Shown: positions 1-7,690 of the stretch, in pieces
Position numbering within the stretch: the stretch's first letter is position 1
Layout: each line of letters opens with the position of its first letter
NCBI RefSeq assembly: GCF_042767895.1
Contig: NC_091555.1
Coordinates: 15,150,702-15,160,701, forward strand
From: Penaeus vannamei
Lineage: Eukaryota > Arthropoda > Malacostraca > Decapoda > Penaeidae
DNA length: 10,000 nt
Direction of reading: 5' to 3'
Notes under the pieces: model-generated
Seen by the model: only the letters and a program-made list of their open reading frames with translations
The model's database searches: none
What the model was told of the DNA's origin: nothing
Translations under genes and position numbers: made by a program

Positions 1-114
1 GCCGGCAAGGGGGATGGTCAATTGAAACTGGTCCTTATAGCGGATGGTCAGAAGGGCGATAATGGGGAAGGTGGCGGTCTCAGTGGTTAAGGCTACTGTG
101 TACTGATGAAACAT
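1..114 (-). CDS. Probable exon fragment of an unrecognised protein, cut by the window edge
   Basis: On the minus strand one frame is open from position 135 down to position 1 (the upstream stop TAA is at 138-136) and continues past the edge. Read from the Met codon at 114-112 it gives about 38 residues, beginning MFHQYT and ending LTIPLAG at the edge. Unlike every other open frame here, the composition is balanced. In the last 29 codons 22 end in G or C, mostly C, as real coding sequence often does. The peptide alternates polar and hydrophobic residues (TFPIIALLTIRYKDQFQLTI), which suggests beta strands; LTIRYKD and LTIPLAG lie ten residues apart, matching a 9-bp DNA repeat at 12-20 and 42-50. 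The left boundary is unknown. The right boundary is chosen because CAG at 117-115 ends an acceptor-like stretch. The Met could instead be a true start, but its context is poor (C at -3). I do not recognise the family and assign no function. A chance open frame of this size is possible. Confidence 0.42.
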   Translation of the reverse strand, partial: MFHQYTVALTTETATFPIIALLTIRYKDQFQLTIPLAG

Positions 115-132
115 CTGATAGGCAATAAATTG
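115..132 (-). other. Possible splice acceptor for the left-edge exon
   Basis: Read on the minus strand the 18 bases end in CCTATCAG, preceded by the T-rich run CAATTTATTG. This is a reasonable fit to the pyrimidine-tract-plus-YAG acceptor consensus of animal introns. It sits immediately before the coding-looking stretch, and the in-frame stop lies only two codons further upstream. Another CAG occurs at 105-103, so the exact junction is uncertain. No branch point can be assigned with confidence. Confidence 0.3.
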
Positions 133-197
133 TAATTAGTGTGATCCTCTTGTCAGTCCGCAGGGCGTCTGCCAATCTACATAAATATTGCTTGTAA

Positions 198-420
198 ATG
201 CGACGTTTCAAAACTCGTGCAAAGCGTTCGCCGCGATATCGAATCGGCGAAGGTCGGGCGGCGCGCAGACCCCGGCCGAGAGAGCGCCCCTTCGACCCCC
301 TCCGTAAGGCATCTCCGGGACCCAAAGTTATAGGTCTTTTCGGTCTCGTTGCGCGAATTACACGGTGCTCTTTTGTTTTCCCCGAGTCTTTAAGGCGACC
401 GAGGGGGGGGGGGGGGCTGG
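198..420. promoter_or_regulatory. CpG-dense segment ending in a G14 homopolymer; possible promoter-type region
   Basis: About 25 CpG dinucleotides fall between 198 and 365, far above anything else in the window. They cluster at 228-290, where the sequence is rich in CGCG, CGGC and GCGC. A run of 14 G occupies 403-416. Two overlapping frames cross the region on opposite strands (198-563 plus, 325-80 minus), giving Arg-rich peptides typical of GC-rich DNA read by chance. Lying upstream of the minus-strand coding stretch at 1-114, it could be a promoter or 5' untranslated region of that gene. No TATA box, initiator or factor site is clear enough to name, so this is an inference from CpG density and position only. 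Confidence 0.25.
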
Positions 421-731
421 AACAACGGCTTTTGCGATCCGATGCTCTCTACTGCTCCTCCTCGCTGTTACATCTTACCGAATTCTTCCGCTGGATTCTC
501 CTATTATTTGCTGGTTCCCTTTACGAAGACATGAGCAAATTCTCCATTGGACAATTGAGATGATACCCGTTTTAAGTTTATATTTGCGAACGTTTACCCG
601 GAAACTTGTGCAAAGGCAATCTGCAGTGTGATAATAGATGTGGCTATCTCAAGCTTCGTGTGTATTTATCTACCTATTGTCATTTTCTCCCTTTCTTTCT
701 CTTTAACTCACTCTTTCGCCGTAAATATATG
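421..731. other. Non-repetitive intergenic or intronic DNA, no gene seen
   Basis: This stretch has mixed composition. Frames crossing it at 365-631 and 606-965 give peptides without recognisable domains or coding-like codon use. The second runs directly into the (AC)n(GA)n tract, which argues against it being a gene. I see no RNA gene or regulatory motif that can be supported. Confidence 0.5.
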
Positions 732-792
732 ACACACACACACACACACACAGAGCGAGAGAGAGAGAGAGAGACAGACAGAGAGAGAGAGG
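732..792. repeat. Compound (AC)n(GA)n microsatellite
   Basis: A perfect AC run of about 10 units at 732-752 passes directly into a GA run at 752-792, interrupted by GC at 755-756 and by ACAGAC around 774-780. The compound dinucleotide structure is plain in the sequence. A nominal open frame through it (Thr-His and Arg-Glu dipeptides) is a product of the repeat. Confidence 0.95.
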
Positions 793-1019
793 ATAGTGAT
801 AAACATCAACTTTCATCATATCTTCAGAATAAAGACTTTGAAAATATTCCCAAGGGACCATCAGCCTTTAAGAAAACCACATATTCGAAATACCTTTTAA
901 GAAACCGTCAAAATCGGCAACAGTCGAAGATCATTCACTATAAATTCAAATCAGACATAATATGAAAAAGTAATAATACAGATTATAAAGGAATATTGAA
1001 TTCTTATTGGTTCTAATAA
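793..1019. other. AT-rich unique DNA between two repeats, no gene seen
   Basis: Between 793 and about 960 the sequence is ordinary, AT-rich and non-repetitive. It grades into the GATAAT-type array from about 965. The frame that ends at 965 starts upstream of the microsatellite and has no recognisable domain. Nothing else can be supported. Confidence 0.5.
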
Positions 1020-1440
1020 AGATAATGAAAGCAAATATAATAATGATAACTGTTATGATAATATTGATAATGATAACTAATAATGATGATATCAGTAATC
1101 AGAAATTTATGATAATGATGATACTAATGATACCAATAAGGATAAAGTGAGAACAGTAAAGATATTCATGATAATTATTGTAACAATAATAATGATGATT
1201 ATAATAATGATGATAATCATGATAATGATCATGGTGATGACAGTTATGATAATGATACTAATGAGGATTATAATTATGATAATAGACATGTTACTAATAA
1301 CGACGATAATTATGGGTTTATCAATACTACTAATACTATTACTAGAGGTAATACTACTATTAATTAGTAGAGGTAGTAATTGTAATGATAACAAAATTGT
1401 GTTAACGATAACACTATATCAGCATGAATAACGATGATAA
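1020..1440. repeat. Degenerate GATAAT/AATGAT trinucleotide-type array
   Basis: The plus strand is a loose succession of GATAAT, AATGAT, AATAAT and GATGAT words with scattered substitutions (GATAAC, ACTAAT, GACAGT). Purine-rich words stay mostly on the plus strand throughout, so orientation is uniform. Units are not in perfect register, pointing to an old, mutated (ATN)n microsatellite. Opposite-strand frames at 1147-1431 and 1394-1107 read as Ile/Met polymers and are not genes. Confidence 0.9.
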
Positions 1441-1899
1441 TTTTTATTTACTGACTAAAATACTACAATTCTCATTTTTGCATAGTCACTATTATAGCTA
1501 ATAAGCCAGAAAAAATAAAAACTAATAACAAGAAAAATACCGCTACACCCAACGAAAAAAAAAAACAAGCAAACAGGCGACTCACACAACAGGCGGTTGT
1601 TATCATCCTCATAATAACATCAATCCTCTCCCAGATCATTTAGATGCAAAATGGACGTCATTACAGTTTGATGTAATCCTAATTCCAATGATGAAATATA
1701 ATGGCTTCGAATTTAAAGCTTATTGCCTATGAAATAATCATAAGGTGTCAAGTTTTGGTCAAAGAATCACCTTTATTTCGGTTCTGTATTAAATTCACAG
1801 TCCATTAGGATGGATGGAATTAGTTATTAGATTTCAGATTAAAGTAACTCACTCATTTAAATATGCATACTAAGCATGTGGTGATGGAGGTGTATCGTG
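1441..1899. other. AT-rich unique DNA, no gene seen
   Basis: Non-repetitive AT-rich sequence. It includes an A-rich stretch at about 1505-1565 ending in an A11 run (1555-1565), and a small inverted repeat ATTACA (1660-1665) / TGTAAT (1672-1677) with a 6-base loop. There is no open frame of useful length with coding-like codons, and no RNA gene I can recognise. Confidence 0.55.
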
Positions 1900-2074
<175 letters not shown>

Positions 2075-2198
2075 ACCATAATCATATTCTGTTTGTGTTT
2101 GTGTGTAGGTTCGTTAGCACCATACACTTGAATTTTGCGTCTGTGAAATATTTTCCAAGTGACTGAGGATTTTAACTTTATGGAATGACATGTTCATT
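2075..2198. other. Short unique spacer between (GT)n and the GATAAT-type array
   Basis: About 120 bases of ordinary AT-rich sequence with remnants of GT (GTTTGTGTTTGTGTG at 2090-2104). It contains no gene or motif that can be supported. Confidence 0.5.
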
Positions 2199-2292
2199 GT
2201 ATTAATATTATTAGCATTATCATTTCATTACTATTATCATTATTATCATTATCATTATCATTATTATTATCATTTTCGTTATTATTGTTATT
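2199..2292 (-). repeat. ATTATC/ATTATT array block in inverted orientation
   Basis: Here the plus strand reads TTATCATTATTATCATT, the reverse complement of the GATAAT-type words that fill most of 2353-5290. The orientation change happens at the compact element of 2281-2362. The block therefore forms an imperfect inverted repeat with the array to its right. Confidence 0.85.
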
Positions 2293-2362
2293 ACCTCCAC
2301 CAAGGAGGTTATGTTTTTGGTCGCGTTGGTTGGTTAGTTAGTTTGTTTGTTATAACAATTAT
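2281..2362 (+). mobile_element. Compact hairpin-bearing dispersed element nested in the array (candidate non-autonomous element)
   Basis: This 82-bp segment is unlike the surrounding array. It is bounded by 11-bp inverted ends (2281-2291 and 2352-2362, 10 of 11 matching). Inside are a perfect 6-bp hairpin, ACCTCC (2293-2298) and GGAGGT (2304-2309) with loop ACCAA; a GC-containing core (TTATGTTTTTGGTCGC, 2309-2324); and seven GTTN tetranucleotide units (2325-2352: GTTG twice, GTTA twice, GTTT twice, GTTA). From memory, similar hairpin-core-GTTN cassettes occur dispersed in invertebrate non-coding DNA next to microsatellites, but I could not check this. There is no room for a transposase, so any mobility would depend on another element. 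Because the flanks are low complexity, the inverted ends could partly be chance. Confidence 0.45.
2325..2352 (+). repeat. GTTN tetranucleotide microsatellite inside the hairpin element
   Basis: Seven consecutive 4-bp units begin with GTT: GTTG, GTTG, GTTA, GTTA, GTTT, GTTT, GTTA. The fourth base changes in pairs, suggesting slippage copying of already mutated units. It directly abuts the core of the hairpin element and ends where the right inverted end begins. Confidence 0.8.
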
Positions 2363-3599
2363 TTTAATTACAATAATGAATACAGTAATAATGATAATGA
2401 TAACAATAATGATAATCATAACCATAATGATAATAACAATAATGACAGTCATGGTAATAATGATACCAATAATAACAGTAATAATAATAGTCATATTGAA
2501 AATAGTAATAATAAAAATGATTATAATGATTATTATTATTATCATTATTATTATCATTATTATTATGATAACGATAACAGCAATAATAGAAATAATAACA
2601 ATAATGGTAATGATGATAATAATAATAACAAGAATGATAATGAAAATGATAATGATGGTAACAATGAAAATAAAGATAGTGATGACTATCATCATAAAAA
2701 TGATGATAATAATTATGATAATAATGATAAATGATGTTAAAATGATGTTAATGGTAATAATATTAGTAATAGTTGTAATAACAATAATGATAATAGTAAT
2801 AATAATAATAGCAATAACAATGATAGTAGCTATAGTAATGATGATAACAATGATAACAATAATGATAATAATATTGATAGCAATAATAATGATAATAGAA
2901 ATAAATGTAGTAATAAACACAATGATGATAATGATGATAACAATGATAATGATATGAATAATAACAATAATGGTAATGATAATAATAATAATGAGAGTAA
3001 TAATGATGATAATGACAATGGTAATGATTAAAATAATATTGATGATAATAATAGTAATGGTACTACTAATAATAACAGCAATAATGATAACAATAACTAA
3101 TAAGAATTACGTTACCAATGATGATAATGATAGTAAATATGATAATGATAAAAACGATAATAATATCAATACTCATAGAAAAGATAATGATCATTATGAT
3201 GATAATGATAATGATAATGGAAATAATAACAACAATACTAATACCGCCACTAATGATAATGATGATGATAATAACAATAACAGTAATAATGACAATAGAA
3301 ATGATAATGATAACAAAATGATAATAGTCTGAATAAAACTAATATTGATAATGGTAATAATAAAGATGTTGCCAATGATAATAATAATGATATTTATGAT
3401 GATAGTGATAATGATGTTGATGATAATAACTACAATAATGATAATTATTTTAACAATGACGGAGATAATGATTTTTGCATTGATAATAGTAAAGAATGAT
3501 TTTAATGATAATAGGATAGTGATAAGGATAATAATGATAATGATGATGGTGATGATGATTATGATAAAGATAATAATGAAAATAATGATAATAATAATG

Positions 3600-3600
<1 letters not shown>

Positions 3601-3644
<44 letters not shown>
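3601..3644. repeat. Perfect (TAA)n run within the array
   Basis: About 14.7 uninterrupted TAA units. This is the purest part of the whole array and so probably the most recently expanded. The diverged array continues on both sides. Confidence 0.95.
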
Positions 3645-4562
3645 GTAACGATAATAATGATTACAATAATGAGGATAATAACATAATGATGAAAATGATA
3701 ATAACAATAATGACAATGATAATAATAATGATAGTAATAATGATGATGGTAAAAGTATTAATGATAATAATGATATTGACGATAATGATAGTAATATAAA
3801 CAATAACAATAATAATAATGATAATAAAAAATATGATAATAGTAATAATGATAGTGTTGATAAAAACAGTAATGGTAATTATAACAATGATAACAATAGC
3901 AATCATTTTAGTAATGACAACAATAACAAAAATGCTAATAATGATAACAATTACATTAATGATAATGATGATAATAACAATTGCAATAATAATGACAATG
4001 ATAATTATAATAATCAGGATAATATCAATAATAATGATGATGATGATAATGATTACAAAATAACAAAATAGTTACAACAAAAATAATAACAAAAATAACA
4101 ATAGCAGTTATCATGACAATAATGATAATGGTAATGATGTTAATGATAATATTGATAAGATACGAATTATAATATTAACAATAATAATAATGATAATAGT
4201 GATGATAATAGTAACAGTAGTAGTAAGAATAATAGTAATGGTAATGATTATGATAATAATAATGATAATGATAATGAAAATAACAATGATAATAACAATA
4301 TTGATGACAATTATGATGATAATAGAAAAAATAATGATAATAACAATTAGTAATGATGATAACGATAATAATATTGATAATGAGAATCATAAGGATTATT
4401 ATCATGATTATTATCATTGTTACTATGATTATAGCAATGATAACAATACCAGCAATAAGGTAATAACACGAACAATAATGATAGTGGCATTATTAATGAT
4501 AATGAAAAAAACAGCAATAATAATGATGATAGTTAGGATAATCATAAAGATAACAGTAATTA

Positions 4563-4655
4563 GTATTATTGTTATTATCATCATTATTATCTTTTATTAT
4601 CATTATCATTATCATTATTACTGTCATTATTATTATCATTATTGCTATCAGTCTT
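4563..4655 (-). repeat. Flipped ATTATC block forming a foldback with its right flank
   Basis: The plus strand switches to TTATTGTTATTATCATC and TATCATTATCATTATC words, then returns to GATAAT words after about 4656. A perfect 14-bp inverted repeat spans the right switch (4627-4640 against 4670-4683, 29-base loop), so the junction can fold back on itself. Confidence 0.8.
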
Positions 4656-5290
4656 ATAAATATCATAACAATGATAATAATAACAACAATAAGATCATAA
4701 CAATAATAATAATGATAATTACATAAATTAAAACAATGATAATCGAATGATAATGATGGTGGTGATAACGATGATATTGATGGTAATGATGACTGTTGTT
4801 GATATCAATAATGATAAAAAGGTAGTAATAATTATGATGATATTGATAACTATAATAATAACAGCGATAATGATGGTAATAACGATAATGATTATAACAA
4901 TGATAGTAGTAGTAATTGTAATAATACTAGTAATAATGATAGAAATAATATTAAAGATAATGATATTAGCAATAAAATAATGATAATGATAGTAATGCTA
5001 ATAATAATACTAATAGTAATGATAATGATAATAACAATGATAATAATAGCAAGGATAATAATAATGATAACGATGATGATGGTGACAATGATAATGATAA
5101 AAAGGATGATAATGACGACTATAATAATGATAATGAGGATAATTATGACAATAAGAAATAACAAGGGTAATCATTATTATTACTATTATTATCCTTTCCA
5201 TTACTATCCTTTTTATGATGATAATGATTTTAGCAATTATGATAGTGATAATGATAGGTATGATGATTATAATTGCCTTCGCAGCGATGA

Positions 5291-6062
5291 TGATAGTAGT
5301 CCATCCTCCCCTCCTCTTCCACTCCCTCCTCTTCCCCTCCCCTTCCTACTCCTATTTTTTCTTCTTTATCTCTCCATCATATTCTACCCATCTTCCCTCT
5401 TTTTCCATCTGTCCTTCTTTCTCTTATCTCTTTCTTTTCTCTCCTATACCCTCCTTCCCTCCCTCCCCCTCTTCCTTTCTTCTCTTATTCCCTCATTCCT
5501 CCGTTCCCTTTACTCTCCCTCTCCTCCCGTTTCTTCCCATCCTCTTTTCCTTCCTCTCTCCGTTCCCTCCACCCTCTCTCAACTCCTTTCCCTTCTCTCA
5601 CCTCTATTATCTCTCCTCCTTTCCTCCCCTCTACCCACCTTCCATCCCTTCCTTCCCTCCCCCTCTTCCCTCCTTCCTCCTTTTCCTCTATTCTCTCTTT
5701 CTTATACCCTCCTTCTCATCCCTTCTTTTCCCTACCCCTCTCTCTCCTCCCTTCCCTCCTCCTCATCCCACCCTTACTTCTACCTTCCCTCTCCTGTACC
5801 CTCCCTCCCTCACCCCTTTCCTCTGTTTCCTTTACCCTCCTTCTCATCCCTTTCTTTCCCTCCCCTTCTTCACTTCTTCCCTCCTTCCTTTTCTTCGCTA
5901 CACCTCCTTCATCCCTTCTTCCCTCTACCTTCCCCCTTCTCTTCCCTGCTCCCTTCCTCCTCCTCCCTCCATCCTCTCTACCTTCCCCCTTCCTTCCCTC
6001 CTTCCTACCTCCTCCTCCCTCCATCCCCTCCTCCTCCCTTCCCCTCTCACCCCTTCCCCCTT
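5291..6062. repeat. Polypyrimidine (CCTTCCCTCC-type) low-complexity tract
   Basis: Almost all bases on the plus strand are C or T for about 770 bp; only occasional A or G appears, as in TACCCTCC or CCATCC. Partial internal repeats are visible. TACCCTCCTTCTCATCCCTT occurs at 5705 and again at 5833, and CTCCTCCTCCCTCCATCC at 5957 and 6009. There is no strict overall period. The open frames at 4980-6365 and 5215-6111 and their opposite-strand partner read as Ser/Leu/Pro/Phe or Arg/Glu/Gly runs and are not genes. Confidence 0.93.
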
Positions 6063-6315
6063 CCGGCCATGTCACACACACACGTCGGTCCGTGTATCTC
6101 TCCACATTTAAATTTCCTCCTCCCCCCCCCTTACCCTTATCTCCAATGCTACCCGCGGGGGGCCAGGCTATCTCGATCCCTTATCTCTTATCTACGCGTG
6201 TTGCTGCTAAAGTTTCATCTCGGGAATGGCACCTTTGAGGTTATTTTAGACGCCACCTTGGGAGAGGTTTTGCTCGTGTCGTCCGGGGTCTCTGCTGTTA
6301 TATTTCTGGGTCGCC
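6063..6315. other. Non-repetitive island between facing pyrimidine and purine tracts
   Basis: About 250 bp of balanced sequence. It contains a short (AC)n (6073-6082), a C9 run (6122-6130), CCCGCGGGGGG around 6153-6163, and otherwise ordinary DNA. A frame is open through it on each strand, continuous with the low-complexity frames on either side, so openness is weak evidence. The peptide on the plus strand (including NGTFEVILDATLGEVLLVSS) is balanced enough to note, but I see no start, splice site or family match that would support a gene. It could be a relic of an older insertion or simply the original locus into which the tracts expanded. Confidence 0.5.
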
Positions 6316-7000
6316 TCAGGGTTGGGGAGAGAGAGAGGGAAGAGGAAGGGAGGGAGGGGAGGTAGGGAAGAGGGGAGGAGAGGAAGGGAGGGAGGGAGAA
6401 TGGATGGAGGGAAGAGGGGAAGGGAGGGAAGGAGGGAGGTGGGGAGGAGAGGAAGGGAGGGAGGGAGGGAGGGAGGGAAAGAGAATGGATGGTGAGCAGA
6501 GGGGAAGGAAGGGAAGGGAGGGGTGAGTGGGAGGGAGGGAAGGGGAATGGATGGTGAGCAGAAGGAAAGGGAGGAAAGGGAGGGATGAGGGGAGGAGATG
6601 TGGAGAGGGAGGGAGGAAGTGAAGGAGGGAAGAAGGGAGAAGTGAGGAGGAAGGGGAGATAGGGGTGAAAGGGAAGGAAAGGAGGGTGGTAGAGAGGAAA
6701 GAAGGAGTGAAGAGAGGAAGGCAAGAGGGAATGGATAAAGGGCAAGGGAGAGGGAAAGGAAAGAGGGGAAGGGAAATGGATAGAGGACAGATGGGCAGGG
6801 AAGGAAAGGAGGAATGGAAGGAGGGGGAAGGGGAAGGGAGGGGATAAGAGGGGGATAAAGGAAAGGAGGGATGGAAAGAGGCAAAAGTTTCAGGAAGAAA
6901 GAGTGAGACAGAGGGAGGAAAAGGTATTTAGGAAAAAAAATAGTGTGTAAGAGAGAGAGACAAAGACTGAAAGAAAGAAAGAGAAAGTGAGGGAAACTTT
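6316..7000. repeat. Polypurine (GGGAGGGAAGG-type) low-complexity tract
   Basis: For about 680 bp the plus strand is nearly all G and A. The word AATGGAT recurs at 6399, 6484, 6546 and 6730 (a variant AATGGA at 6775). Around 6484 and 6546 a longer shared segment, AATGGATGGTGAGCAGA, repeats at a spacing of 62 bp. This shows growth by duplication of larger blocks as well as by slippage. Minus-strand frames (6745-6215, 7022-6246) are Pro/Ser/Leu-rich artefacts. Confidence 0.93.
6455..6477 (+). other. G-quadruplex motif in the polypurine tract
   Basis: Six GGG runs are separated by single A bases. This is the classic short-loop arrangement known to form very stable parallel quadruplexes. It is the strongest of several such motifs in the tract. 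Confidence 0.8.
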
Positions 7001-7110
7001 TCTCGCCCTCTTTCTCTTTCAAACTCTAACAAACACAAATACCACCCCCTCCCCCCGACCCCCACCTCACCCCCACCAAAAAAAAAAAAAAAAAAAAAGG
7101 ACAAAATATG
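7001..7110. repeat. C-rich stretch followed by an A21 homopolymer
   Basis: After a short pyrimidine run (7001-7025), the plus strand turns C-rich with CACCCCC-type words (7042-7077). It then holds 21 consecutive A (7078-7098) before unique sequence. The A run could be the tail of a retrocopied sequence, but nothing upstream resembles a gene or SINE, and no target-site duplication was found by eye. Confidence 0.7.
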
Positions 7111-7200
7111 ATCATTACCAACGTCATTATCGTGGAACATAATGATCACTGTCATCATCATTATCATTATTAGTTTTATCATTATCATTACTGTTCTTGT
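7111..7200 (-). repeat. Short ATTATC/ATC block
   Basis: Words such as CATCATCATTATCATTATTAG and ATCATTATCATTAC fill about 7150-7195, preceded by looser GTCATTATCG and AATGATCACTGTC. It is a small outlying piece of the same repeat family as 2199-5290, in the flipped orientation, about 1.8 kb beyond the end of the main array. Confidence 0.8.
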
Positions 7201-7690
7201 TTATTACGATTGGTAAGCAAAAGCAATATTTCCTCACTGCCTTAGCACTCTCTTGCCACCACTCATCTCTATTCTTTTGCTCCCTTTCCCCTTTTTTCCC
7301 TTAAGGCCCATTTTAGGCTCCTTCCATATGCGAAGGCATCCCTTAAGCTACTTCCATTTAAAGAAAAGGAGGAGTAACATTTTTAAAAAGATTTCCATCA
7401 CTCTTTCCTCCTCTGTTCTCCACTTCTCCATTTGCTTCCTCCTTACCTCCCCTTTCCCCTTGCCCCCCCCCCCTTTAGACTCTAACTCCCTTACCTCCGT
7501 CTTACGCGACTCTCCTTCACCTCCTTCCCCTCTTGCCCATTTCTCCCCCAGTCTTACCCTCCCCAACACTGGAATACTCCCCCCATCCCGAGCCTACCTT
7601 AGTTCCTCACCAAACTTTCCCCTTGATGTAGCTTCTCTTACCCAAATACCCTTACCTCATTCTCCTTGCCTAATCCTCCCCCTCATCCTT
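7201..7690. other. Pyrimidine-rich but less repetitive DNA, no gene supported
   Basis: Composition is C/T-rich with some ordinary sequence, notably 7300-7400 (GGCTCCTTCCATATGCGAAG and an A/G-rich patch AAAGAAAAGGAGGAG). A frame is open at 7253-7747 plus and another at 7569-7348 minus. The plus frame gives a Pro/Ser/Leu-rich peptide that simply runs on into the minisatellite. No start context, domain or splice sites support a gene. Confidence 0.55.

Larger units (their letters stand above)
2353..5290. repeat. Main degenerate GATAAT/AATGAT array of about 2.9 kb with local strand flips
   Basis: Nearly every base belongs to words such as GATAAT, AATGAT, GATAAC, AATAAC, AATAGT and GATGAT. C is very rare on the plus strand, apart from flipped blocks where TTATCATTATT replaces the usual words (near 2530-2565, 4394-4436, 4563-4655 and 5167-5215). 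Units are too diverged for a fixed long period, so I read it as an old (ATN)n microsatellite field expanded and inverted many times. The long open frames within it (for example 2190-2957, 2920-2309, 4190-4726) are Ile/Met or Asn/Asp polymers, because the words lack in-frame stops in some registers. No unique sequence of more than a few tens of bases interrupts it. Confidence 0.92.

Noticed and set aside
80..325. 81-residue minus-strand open frame overlapping the candidate exon in another frame
   Set aside because: Arg-rich, as expected from CpG-dense DNA, and without the C-biased third positions seen in the 114-1 frame. It stops at 82-80, inside the better candidate.
198..600. rRNA, tRNA or snRNA gene in the GC-rich segment
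   Set aside because: I could find no cloverleaf, conserved rRNA core or snRNA signature by eye.
2190..2957. 255-residue plus-strand open frame and its 203-residue minus-strand counterpart (2920-2309)
   Set aside because: Both are Ile/Met-rich translations of the GATAAT array, and both strands are open over the same bases. Composition explains this completely.
4980..6365. 461-residue plus-strand open frame
   Set aside because: It joins an Ile/Met polymer (array), a Ser/Leu/Pro polymer (polypyrimidine tract) and the island. The compositional breaks coincide with repeat boundaries, not with domains.
6215..7022. 176- and 258-residue minus-strand Pro/Ser/Leu-rich open frames
   Set aside because: They are overlapping frames reading the complement of the polypurine tract. 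No start context or conserved domain.
7001..7098. Retroposon tail (A21)
   Set aside because: No SINE-like RNA polymerase III boxes or gene-like body upstream and no obvious flanking duplication; a homopolymer next to C-rich low-complexity DNA is a simpler reading.
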